Positions 45,255 to 54,185 of a stretch of 64,000 nucleotides of DNA are shown here, one piece after another (within the stretch, counting starts at the first letter, position 1; each line of letters opens with the position of its first letter). The notes under the pieces are model-generated. The model was not told the DNA's origin. It ran no database searches and was given only the letters and a program-made list of their open reading frames with translations. Where the stretch lies: contig NZ_JH992946.1 of NCBI RefSeq assembly GCF_000315485.1, forward strand, positions 310,001 to 374,000, written 5' to 3'. Made by a program: the position numbers and the translations under genes. This stretch comes from Bacteroides oleiciplenus YIT 12058 (GTDB taxonomy: Bacteria; Bacteroidota; Bacteroidia; Bacteroidales; Bacteroidaceae).

Positions 45255-46700
45255 ATGAATAGTACACTTAACCATGTAACAATGAATAAAAGAACCAATT
45301 ATCGGTGGGTAATATGTTCTATGCTGTTTTTTGCTACCACCATTAATTATCTGGACCGTCAGGTACTTTCACTTACTTGGAGAGATTTTATTGCTCCGGA
45401 GTTCCACTGGACAAACACCCATTATGGAACAATAACGGCTTTATTCTCCATCTTTTATGCTGTGAGTATGCTGTTTGCCGGAAAATTTATTGATAAGATA
45501 GGTACAAAGAAAGGCTATTTGTGGGCCATTGGTATCTGGTCTATCGGGGCATGTTTGCACGCTTTTTGTGGTATTATCACATCAGGAGTTGTTGCCGACC
45601 AATGGCTTGTTGGGTTTGCCGGTGCTAGGGAAGCGATTGCTGCAATTGGCGATACCACTCTCATTGTAACCGTGAGTGTGACATTATTTATCATCGCCCG
45701 TATGATTCTGGCACTTGGCGAGGCTGGTAACTATCCGGCAGCCATAAAAACAACGGCCGAATATTTTCCTAAAAAAGATAGGGCACTGGCTACAAGCCTT
45801 TTTGATTGCGGTTCCGTTGTCGGCGCTTTGGCTGCTCCTGTAACGATCCCGGCCATAGCAGAAGCCTGGGGATGGGAAATGGCTTTCCTTGTGATTGGTG
45901 CACTTGGCTTTATTTGGATGGGGGCGTGGATGTTGATTTATAAAAAGCCACATATGAATTCAAAAGTGAACGAGAGTGAGTTGCAATATATTCATCAGGA
46001 TGGACAGGATACGAAGAAGGAAGAAGAGAAAGTGCCTTATTTGACTTGTCTGAAATATAAGCAAACCTGGGCATTTGCCTTAGGCAAGTTCCTTACAGAC
46101 GGTGTATGGTTTTTCTTCTTATTTTGGACTCCGGCTTATCTAAGTGCCGTATACGATATTAAATCGTCCGATCCAAAGGGGCAATTAGCCATATTTTTGT
46201 TATATCTGATTTCACTAATATCTATTGTAGGCGGCTGGTTGCCATCTTATTTTGTGGACAAGAAAAAGATGAATCCTTATGATGGACGCATGAAAACGAT
46301 GTTGATTTTTGCATCCTTTTTACTGATTGCCCTTTTTGCTCAGCCATTAGGACACATATCTTATTGGATACCGATCATATGCGTGGGTATCGCAATGGCA
46401 GGTCATCAGGCTTGGTCGGCAAACATATTCACTACCGTCAGTGATATGTTTCCAAAAAAAGCGATCGGAACGATTATCGGGATCGGTGGCATGGCCGGAG
46501 GTATTGGCGCGTTTATCATCAATAAAGGTTCGGGCGTATTATTTGATTATGCGGACCAAACGCAAATGGTTTTCATGGGCTTCAAAGGAGAAGAAGCCGG
46601 GTATTTCATTATATTTTCAGTTTGTGCTTTCTCTCACTTGATTGGTTGGGTGGTTATGAAAGCATTGGTTCCTAAATATAAACCGATTACAGATTTATAA
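45255..46700 (+). CDS. MFS transporter, hexuronate-type (ExuT/GudP-like)
   Basis: 481 residues, about 12 membrane segments. The motif INYLDRQVLSL at the first helix and FSIFYAVSMLFAGKFIDKIGTKKG are typical of anion:cation symporters of the hexuronate group. It would bring uronic acids from the periplasm to the cytosol. ATG 45255 or 45282 could be the start. No uronate isomerase or dehydrogenase is in the window. Confidence 0.88.
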   Translation: MNSTLNHVTMNKRTNYRWVICSMLFFATTINYLDRQVLSLTWRDFIAPEFHWTNTHYGTITALFSIFYAVSMLFAGKFIDKIGTKKGYLWAIGIWSIGACLHAFCGIITSGVVADQWLVGFAGAREAIAAIGDTTLIVTVSVTLFIIARMILALGEAGNYPAAIKTTAEYFPKKDRALATSLFDCGSVVGALAAPVTIPAIAEAWGWEMAFLVIGALGFIWMGAWMLIYKKPHMNSKVNESELQYIHQDGQDTKKEEEKVPYLTCLKYKQTWAFALGKFLTDGVWFFFLFWTPAYLSAVYDIKSSDPKGQLAIFLLYLISLISIVGGWLPSYFVDKKKMNPYDGRMKTMLIFASFLLIALFAQPLGHISYWIPIICVGIAMAGHQAWSANIFTTVSDMFPKKAIGTIIGIGGMAGGIGAFIINKGSGVLFDYADQTQMVFMGFKGEEAGYFIIFSVCAFSHLIGWVVMKALVPKYKPITDL

Positions 46701-46710
46701 AAAAGTTAGA

Positions 46711-48624
46711 ATGATCGAGTTAAGATTGATTTTATTGTTTGTCTATTTTATATTTCTGATGCCGGCAGCATTCTCCTGTAGAAACATGCGCTGTGCAGTA
46801 GGGGAAATATACCATGCGGTAAAGGAAGTGGATACCTTGAGTGTACATGCAATGCGTATGCTCTCGGAGTTGAATGCTTCTGTCATGAAGTATGTTAATC
46901 CTGATAAAAACTCTCCGGATTATGGTGGCATTTACTGTCCGTATTGCAAATTGTATCATACGCGGGCAGCAGAGGCAGTTTACCCTTTTGCGTTCGAGTA
47001 TTATAAAACCGGGAATAGAGCCTATCTGAAAGCAGCGGTCAATGCTGGAAACTGGCTTATTAGGCAGCAGGAGGATAACGGGTCATGGCTCGAAACACCA
47101 GAGACATGGACAGGTACAACCACCGATCAGGTGTTAATGATGGCGTTGGCATATCCCTTTCTGAAGCCGCATTTATCGAAGAAAGAGAAGGAAGCGTGGC
47201 TGCAATCCATTGAGAAAGCAGGCGATTACCTTGTCAAAGTAATGTCACCCCAATTTGCCAGTATCAATTATTGTGCGACAACTACGGCAAGTCTTATGGT
47301 TGTGAACGAAGTCGTCAACAAACAGTCCTATCAGTATAAAGCACGGGAACTGGCCTATCTGGTAGTTGGTAAGATGGACCAGGATTATTTCCTGACAGGC
47401 GAAGGTGGGCGTGTATTCGGAGTGAAATATGGAATAGATTTGGGTTATAACCTTGAGATGTCTCTTTGGGGATTGGCACTATTTGCTCAATTGGCAAAGG
47501 ATGACGCAATAAAGCAAATCGTAGAAAAGTCATTGGCACGGCATCTGTACTTTATTTATCCTGACGGATCAATGGACGCTTCGTGGGGAATTCGTTCCAA
47601 TAAATGGACTTGCTTCGGTAGTGGTACTTCAGATGGATGTCAGGCGCTTTTCAGCCTGTTTATGGATAAAAATGATCAGTACCGTACGGCCGCTATCCGG
47701 AACATACAATTCCTGAGGACCTGTATGAAAGGCGGTATCGTTGGTTTTGGCCCTTTATACTATGATATGTATGATTACGAGCCTTGCATTTATCCCACTT
47801 TCACCAAAGCCAAGAATATGGCAATGGCAATAGCTTTTGCGAAAGCTGATGCGGGTAAAGTACAGCAGTTGCCTCTTGATAGGAAGGGTATGTATTATTT
47901 TCCTACATTGAACTTGACAGTGTCGAGAACATCACAGTGGTGTGCTACCATATCAGGATATACATATAAAGATCCGGCGGGAGATCGTACAAAATATATG
48001 CATCGTCCTGGTGGAGGTACAATAACCAATCTTTGGTTAAATGGACATGGATATTTTCAGGCATCATCGCAAACCATCTATAAAAGATGGGAGCCAATGA
48101 GTTTTCCGGAAATTCCGACTCCGTTACCATTGACTCCAAGAATTGAATTTAGTAGTGACTTAGGTTATTTCACCAATTTATATGAATTTGATGCTATCAT
48201 GACCAACAACGAAAAAGATGGAGCGTATATCGTATCAAGCTTTGGTGAACTGAAAAACAGCAAGCAACAGGAAGGTGGTATTGCCTATCGATTGGAGCAT
48301 ACGATAAGCGACAATAGCGTGTGCAAAGAGATTGAACTTATTTATCACGATACTAAATCTTTTGTACGTATTATTGAACCAATCATTTATTATCCAGGCA
48401 TGGAGTTCAAGCAGATAGACCCTAAAACGGTATGGATAAAGATGAATGATCAGACAATAGAAATGAAAATAATATCGGATAATGTGAATCTCGAACTAGG
48501 AACGGATGAGGAAAAATATAAATGGAGTTATCCTGCTCTGAAGGCTTATCCGATTATTTTGAACGTAATTTGTGAGAAGAATGATTTTAGAGAGACCATC
48601 CGGTTTAGTTATAGATTAATTTAA
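46711..48624 (+). CDS. Secreted toroid plus beta-sandwich protein, candidate polysaccharide lyase
   Basis: 637 residues with a signal sequence ending AAFSC (lipoprotein possible). Residues about 40-390 are helical hairpins (YPFAFEYYKTGNRAYLKAAVNAGNWL). Residues about 400-637 are a beta-rich C-terminal domain with WLNGHGYFQASSQTIYKRWEP. Its overall layout resembles several lyase families (PL8, PL12, PL21-type), but I see no named family. A Tyr/His/Asn catalytic set is likely within YDMYDYEPCIYPTFTKA, but this is a guess. Confidence 0.65.
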   Translation: MIELRLILLFVYFIFLMPAAFSCRNMRCAVGEIYHAVKEVDTLSVHAMRMLSELNASVMKYVNPDKNSPDYGGIYCPYCKLYHTRAAEAVYPFAFEYYKTGNRAYLKAAVNAGNWLIRQQEDNGSWLETPETWTGTTTDQVLMMALAYPFLKPHLSKKEKEAWLQSIEKAGDYLVKVMSPQFASINYCATTTASLMVVNEVVNKQSYQYKARELAYLVVGKMDQDYFLTGEGGRVFGVKYGIDLGYNLEMSLWGLALFAQLAKDDAIKQIVEKSLARHLYFIYPDGSMDASWGIRSNKWTCFGSGTSDGCQALFSLFMDKNDQYRTAAIRNIQFLRTCMKGGIVGFGPLYYDMYDYEPCIYPTFTKAKNMAMAIAFAKADAGKVQQLPLDRKGMYYFPTLNLTVSRTSQWCATISGYTYKDPAGDRTKYMHRPGGGTITNLWLNGHGYFQASSQTIYKRWEPMSFPEIPTPLPLTPRIEFSSDLGYFTNLYEFDAIMTNNEKDGAYIVSSFGELKNSKQQEGGIAYRLEHTISDNSVCKEIELIYHDTKSFVRIIEPIIYYPGMEFKQIDPKTVWIKMNDQTIEMKIISDNVNLELGTDEEKYKWSYPALKAYPIILNVICEKNDFRETIRFSYRLI

Positions 48625-48676
48625 AGTTTCATTGTGAGAAAATAAAATCAGAACTGTTTCTAAAGAATAATCTTAT

Positions 48677-50821
48677 ATGCGTAACATACTTTTTGTTTTA
48701 TGGATATTTGGGGTTAGCCTGCCTGTTCGCGCTCAGATCCTGAATTCACCGGATCAAAACATGACTCTGGCATTTGCGCTTGACAAGCAAGGTACGCCTG
48801 TTTACACCCTCAACTATAAGGATAAAGAAGTGATAAAGTCCAGTAAGCTGGGCTTTGAGATCGTTTTAAGCAAACTGGGAGTTCTGGATTTAACCCGGAA
48901 TTTTACTGTTATCAGTATAACTACTGATTCAGAGGATTCTGTATGGAATCCTGTCTGGGGAGAAGAGAAAGAAATTCGCAATCATTATAATGAGATGCTC
49001 GTGAAACTGTCAAATGCTGACCGTTTTATGAATATCCGTTTCCGTTTGTTCGATGACGGACTGGGTTTTCGTTACGAGTTTCCGAAGCAGGAAAAACTGT
49101 ATGATTTCATCGTAAAAGAAGAAATAACAGAGTTCAATCTGGCAGGAGATCACAATGCATTCTGGATACCGGGTGATTATGAGACTAATGAGTATGTATA
49201 TCTTACGACCAAGATATCGGAAATAGCCGTAAATAGGGAAAGGGCAATTACGCGCATAAAAACACAAGTACCCATTGATGGCGCTGTTGTGCAGACTCCG
49301 TTTATGATGAAATCGGATGATGGACTATATATAAACATCCATGAAGCAGCATTGGTTGATTATCCGGCTATGCATTTAAGTGTTGACATAAATGATTGGA
49401 AACTTTGTTCTCATCTGGTACCCGATGTTTGGGGAGGAAAAGGAGATATCTATACTCCGGCTAAGACACCATGGCGTACTATTATTGTAAGCGATGATGC
49501 CCGCCATATTCTAGCCTCAAAACTCATCCTCAATTTGAATGAACCTTGTCGGTTTGAAGATGTTTCCTGGATCAAGCCTATAAAATATATCGGGGTTTGG
49601 TGGGAAATGTTCGTAGGCAAAGGAACATGGAACTACACGGATGATACGCATATAAAACTAAGTGTTACTGACTACTCGAAATTGAAACCGAATACTACGC
49701 ATTCCGCTAACACAGCAAATGTGAAACGTTATATTGATTTTGCTGCGAAGCATGGGTTTGAACAGGTGCTGGTTGAAGGTTGGAACATCGGTTGGGAAGA
49801 CTGGGGAGGAAAAGTAAGAACCGACTTATTTGATTTCGTAACCCCTTATCCGGACTTTAATGTGAAAGAGTTACAGCAATATGCTGCCGATAAGGGTGTA
49901 AAAGTAATGATGCATCACGAAACAGGTGCTTCCGTAGCCAACTATGAACGTAGATTAGACGATGCTTTCCGGTTCATGAAGGAACATGGATATAATGCCG
50001 TAAAGACGGGATATGTGGGGTGGATCAGACCCAAAGGAGAACATCATGATGGACAATGGATGGTGAACCACTATATACACGTAGCAAATACAGCTGCTAA
50101 ATATAAAATAATGGTAAATTCGCATGAGGCGGTACGTCCAACAGGCTTACACCGTACTTATCCGAATTGGCTGGCACAGGAATCTGCCCGTGGAACAGAG
50201 TTTGAAGCTATGGCTGGACTGCCTCCCGAACATACAACCATACTTCCGTTTACCCGTTTAATGGGTGGACCGATGGATTATACACCGGGCATTTTGCAAA
50301 CCATATTCAGCTACCATAGTCCGAAGAAAACGAAACAGGCAGGTACTACACTTGTTAAACAATTGGCTTATTATGTAACTATTTATAGTCCGTTGCAAAT
50401 GGCTGCTGACCTTCCTGAAACATATGAACGCTTTACTGACGTTTTCCAATTCATCAAAGATGTGGCGGTAGATTGGGATCATACTTATATTTTGGAGGCA
50501 GAACCGGGTGATTATATCACAATATCCCGTAAAGCTAAAGGCAAAAACGAATGGTTTATTGGTGGTATCACTGACGAGAATGCCCGTATGGCAAATATCA
50601 CTTTTGATTATCTGCCAGTAGGAAAGCAGTACATTGCAACCATTTATGAAGATTCAAAGACTGCACATTGGAAAACAAACCCAATGTCTTATCAAGTACG
50701 GAAAGTGCTTGTTACCCATAAATCAAATCTGAAACAATATTTAGCCCCGGGGGGCGGAGTGGCTATCAGCATTAAAGAAGTCTCAGATAAAACAGAAATA
50801 AAAGGTCTGAAAAGGCTTTAA
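48677..50821 (+). CDS. GH97 family glycoside hydrolase (inverting-type signature)
   Basis: 714 residues with signal peptide ending VRAQ. GH97 barrel motifs: GWNIGWEDWGG, MMHHETGASVANYERR and NSHEAVRPTGLHRTYPNW. The position of the retaining-enzyme Asp is Gly here (VKTGYVGW), which points to a SusB-like inverting alpha-glucosidase mechanism using glutamates, including that of HEAVRP. The likely bond is an alpha-glucoside or alpha-galactoside in the glycan. Upstream gap is 52 bases. Confidence 0.88.
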   Translation: MRNILFVLWIFGVSLPVRAQILNSPDQNMTLAFALDKQGTPVYTLNYKDKEVIKSSKLGFEIVLSKLGVLDLTRNFTVISITTDSEDSVWNPVWGEEKEIRNHYNEMLVKLSNADRFMNIRFRLFDDGLGFRYEFPKQEKLYDFIVKEEITEFNLAGDHNAFWIPGDYETNEYVYLTTKISEIAVNRERAITRIKTQVPIDGAVVQTPFMMKSDDGLYINIHEAALVDYPAMHLSVDINDWKLCSHLVPDVWGGKGDIYTPAKTPWRTIIVSDDARHILASKLILNLNEPCRFEDVSWIKPIKYIGVWWEMFVGKGTWNYTDDTHIKLSVTDYSKLKPNTTHSANTANVKRYIDFAAKHGFEQVLVEGWNIGWEDWGGKVRTDLFDFVTPYPDFNVKELQQYAADKGVKVMMHHETGASVANYERRLDDAFRFMKEHGYNAVKTGYVGWIRPKGEHHDGQWMVNHYIHVANTAAKYKIMVNSHEAVRPTGLHRTYPNWLAQESARGTEFEAMAGLPPEHTTILPFTRLMGGPMDYTPGILQTIFSYHSPKKTKQAGTTLVKQLAYYVTIYSPLQMAADLPETYERFTDVFQFIKDVAVDWDHTYILEAEPGDYITISRKAKGKNEWFIGGITDENARMANITFDYLPVGKQYIATIYEDSKTAHWKTNPMSYQVRKVLVTHKSNLKQYLAPGGGVAISIKEVSDKTEIKGLKRL

Positions 50822-50833
50822 AACAAATAATAT

Positions 50834-53800
50834 ATGAATAAATTACAGCTTGTTTTTACTATAGTCCTTTTGTTCTCAGGTATTTGCGCATCAGGCAAGA
50901 CTGTTGTTGTTGACGATAAAATATCGACCAAGGCAATCAATGATAAGCTTGTCGCTCTTGAAGGTGGAGATACGCTTTTATTAAAGAAAGGCTATTATCG
51001 TGTAAACCTGAAGTTGATAAACAAAACTGGTATTCAGGATAACCCTATCGTGATAAGGGGTGAAGACCGAGCGTATACTACGATAGATGGTGGTGCACCT
51101 GAACCGGGGAGCAACTTGAAAAATTATGGGGTGTTCATTGAAAACAGTTCATGGATTACGATAGATAACTTATCCTTCAAAAATTGTTGGGTAGATGTTG
51201 TGCGGGTTCATGAATCAAGTTACATATCATTGATAAACTGTACCATAAAAGGTGGACGGCGCGCGCTTTTTGCTCAGGGACGGAAAAGTCACCATTTTCT
51301 TGTAGAGAACTGTTATTGGGAACAGGGCGAACATGTTTGGACAAAGGAAGGTAAGTTCTCGTGGTCTGAGTTACATCATGGAGAGTTTAAACATTACAAC
51401 GGTAGTATCTTTCAAGCAAAAATGATCGGAGGTTCCTTTGTTATTCGCGACAACTATATTAAAAACGTATATAACGGAATACGGTTGTCAATAATGGGCG
51501 ATGCTGAAAGTGATACCTTAGCTTGTACAAACGGAGAAGTCTATCGAAATGTAATAGAGAATTCGGCCGATAATGCCTTTGAACCCGAAGTCTATTGTAA
51601 GAACCTTCATTTCTATCATAATACGATGATCAACAGTCATGCCTTTATTTCGATAACTGAGGTAGGAGGCGGTCCGATCTATTTCTATGGAAATACAGGT
51701 GTCAAATTGCCCGGTTGTAATGATGGTTGGACGATCTTTAAATTTGTAGGGAAAGAAAGACGTTTGACGAAACCGTTATATATATTCAATAATAGCTGGC
51801 AGGTTGACTCGGATGTATTGGGGCGTATAAATGAAGAATACTGGCATAGTGACCACATTTACCATTTCAACAATGCTTACCATCTTTCAAATGCTGATAC
51901 GGTTGGTATCTATTATTTAGGAAAAAACAACCAGTTTGAGAATGATTGTGCCAATATCCCTTTTCCGGATAAAGTAGTCCGGACAAGTAAATGTCCGAGT
52001 ATAGTGGCCGACCCGATGTTTATGGATGGTGCTTATGGAAACTTTTTGTTAAGAGATGGTTCACCTTGTAAGGATGCCGGAATAATACCGGATGATATTT
52101 CGATTTACTATACCGGAGATAAACTGGATATTGGTGCTTATGATGACGGCAAGTTAGTAGAAGGACCGGTCTTTCGGTATGTAAATCCAGGTATAGAAAT
52201 ACCCGACCGGGAAAAGCCCCGTATTGTGAAACATAAAGTGGAAAATAACACCTTGAAACTATGGTTCTCCTGTCCTTTGAATGAACAAACCATTAACGCC
52301 GGAAATTTCATGTTGAATGATATAACTTTTCAACGTTTCTGTCTTCAGGAGGAGAGTTGTTTACTTATTCTAACGGCAGATAAAGAATTGCCTTGGAATA
52401 ATATCTATTTGTCGGTTATTGCCAAACCCAAAAGTATGGATGGCGAAGATGTTACCTTGTGGGCATCCTCTATTCCTACAAAACCGGTTTCAGAGGCTCA
52501 AAAAGTATTGGCACTGACAAAGAAAGCAGCAGATTATCTGATACAGAATACACTCTTTGATTTTGAAACTAAGGTAGTTACCTTCAATGCTAATATATCC
52601 CGATTGCGAATTAATGAACAGGTGCTGAATCGTCTAAGTCAGATTGCTTATGGATTGATAAGGTTGAATACAAAAGAAGCTAAAGAAACAAAACTCGGAT
52701 TTTCTTTCCGTGGTAATATCAAACTCTACCTGAACGGAAATCTGATTTATGCTGGAGAATCCGATAAAGAACAGTTTGAGGAATATACCTATAACCGTTT
52801 TCGGTTCAGCCATGAAGTGAAGGTCAATTTGCATAGAGGAGAGAATCAGCTTTTAGTCAAGACATCTGGTGGAAGTAAGGGACTTGAATTTGTCTGTTGC
52901 GCTTTAAGACCGGATCAATTGTTCGATGATTCCATTGAAATAAGGAATAATATTGCGAATTCACATATCAATAATTGGCTGGTGACAGAACCTTTTGAAA
53001 CTACTTCCGCTACCCCAATGGATTCTGTGTTTGGACCCGAACAAATGATACGTAGGTATTATGTATATAACGGCCGGATGATTACATGGCAAATGCAACA
53101 ACCTCTCATCCAGCAAGCCTTAAAGGTTTCACCATTTACAAACAATAAAAAAGGTTTTAATGCTGATTGGCATTATGCGAATTCGAACACCTTACTGGGA
53201 ATGCTGAATTTGTATACGGCTTCGAATGCCTATACTTATCAGGCGTTTGTCGATAAATTTAATAAGCATGTATTCGACCATTATCATTTTTTTAAAGAAC
53301 AATATTTTTCATCGCGTGTAATGCGGGGAGGATACTTTCGTTTATTCAGGGCTACCATGCTCGATGATACGGGAGGTGCAGCTTTACCTTTGGCTGAAAT
53401 CGTTTTGAATGCTGAGTCGCAAATTTTGCACCGGGAAATACTTGATCGGGTCCTTGATCATATACTTAACAAGCAATCGCGCCTTGCGGACGGTACATTA
53501 TGCCGTCCCGAGCCAGTTGAACAAACAGTTTGGGCTGATGATATGTTTATGTCCGTTCCTTTCCTGTTGCGTATGGCTAAATTGAATAAGGATAGTAAAT
53601 TATATGATGAAGCTGCTTTTCAGATATTGCACATCAATCATTATCTAACAGATCCACGTACCAATCTGTGCAGGCATGGGTGGTACAATCAAACAAAGGA
53701 GTTATCACCTGTTGCATGGTCAAGGGCAAACGGTTGGGTAGTCTGGGCGATGTCCGAGGCGTTACTTGGGCTGCCTGCAGACCATAAGGACTATAAGAAG

Positions 53801-54175
53801 ATAAAAGAGGTGTTTACTAAACGTCTGGTGGCTTTACTTAATTATCAATCCGAGAGTGGTTTGTGGCATCAAGTCCTAAATGAGCCGGACTCCTATCTGG
53901 AGACTTCTGGAAGCGCCATGTTCGGATTAGCATTGGCAAGAGCGATCAACCATAAGTGGATCTCACAACGATACGTTCCACAATTAATGAAAATATGGGA
54001 AGCTGTTTCGGCGCAGATTGGTGAAAATGGGGTAGTGTATGGCATATGCCAAGGAACAGATATGGGTAAGGATGCCGATTATTACAAACGTCAGAAAACG
54101 CTTGAAAGTGATCCGCGCGGAATGGGTGCTGTGTTAACCTTGGGAACGGAAATGTATTACTTTTTTAATAAATAG
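50834..54175 (+). CDS. Fusion of right-handed beta-helix domain and GH105-type unsaturated uronyl hydrolase
   Basis: 1113 residues with signal peptide. Residues about 25-430: beta-helix with PL6-like or PL-type layout (DGGAPEPGSNLKNYGVFIENS, ending AYGNFLLRDGSPCKDAG). Residues about 460-740: two beta-rich domains, including LYLNGNLIYAGES and LHRGENQLLVK, probably glycan binding. Residues about 760-1113: GH105-type toroid with VWADDMFMSVPF near 898 and SRANGWVVWAMSEALLGLP near 964. It repeats the design of the 42393 enzyme with a different lyase-type fold. Lyase activity is inference. Confidence 0.82.
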   Translation: MNKLQLVFTIVLLFSGICASGKTVVVDDKISTKAINDKLVALEGGDTLLLKKGYYRVNLKLINKTGIQDNPIVIRGEDRAYTTIDGGAPEPGSNLKNYGVFIENSSWITIDNLSFKNCWVDVVRVHESSYISLINCTIKGGRRALFAQGRKSHHFLVENCYWEQGEHVWTKEGKFSWSELHHGEFKHYNGSIFQAKMIGGSFVIRDNYIKNVYNGIRLSIMGDAESDTLACTNGEVYRNVIENSADNAFEPEVYCKNLHFYHNTMINSHAFISITEVGGGPIYFYGNTGVKLPGCNDGWTIFKFVGKERRLTKPLYIFNNSWQVDSDVLGRINEEYWHSDHIYHFNNAYHLSNADTVGIYYLGKNNQFENDCANIPFPDKVVRTSKCPSIVADPMFMDGAYGNFLLRDGSPCKDAGIIPDDISIYYTGDKLDIGAYDDGKLVEGPVFRYVNPGIEIPDREKPRIVKHKVENNTLKLWFSCPLNEQTINAGNFMLNDITFQRFCLQEESCLLILTADKELPWNNIYLSVIAKPKSMDGEDVTLWASSIPTKPVSEAQKVLALTKKAADYLIQNTLFDFETKVVTFNANISRLRINEQVLNRLSQIAYGLIRLNTKEAKETKLGFSFRGNIKLYLNGNLIYAGESDKEQFEEYTYNRFRFSHEVKVNLHRGENQLLVKTSGGSKGLEFVCCALRPDQLFDDSIEIRNNIANSHINNWLVTEPFETTSATPMDSVFGPEQMIRRYYVYNGRMITWQMQQPLIQQALKVSPFTNNKKGFNADWHYANSNTLLGMLNLYTASNAYTYQAFVDKFNKHVFDHYHFFKEQYFSSRVMRGGYFRLFRATMLDDTGGAALPLAEIVLNAESQILHREILDRVLDHILNKQSRLADGTLCRPEPVEQTVWADDMFMSVPFLLRMAKLNKDSKLYDEAAFQILHINHYLTDPRTNLCRHGWYNQTKELSPVAWSRANGWVVWAMSEALLGLPADHKDYKKIKEVFTKRLVALLNYQSESGLWHQVLNEPDSYLETSGSAMFGLALARAINHKWISQRYVPQLMKIWEAVSAQIGENGVVYGICQGTDMGKDADYYKRQKTLESDPRGMGAVLTLGTEMYYFFNK

Positions 54176-54185
54176 CAGATTAAAA

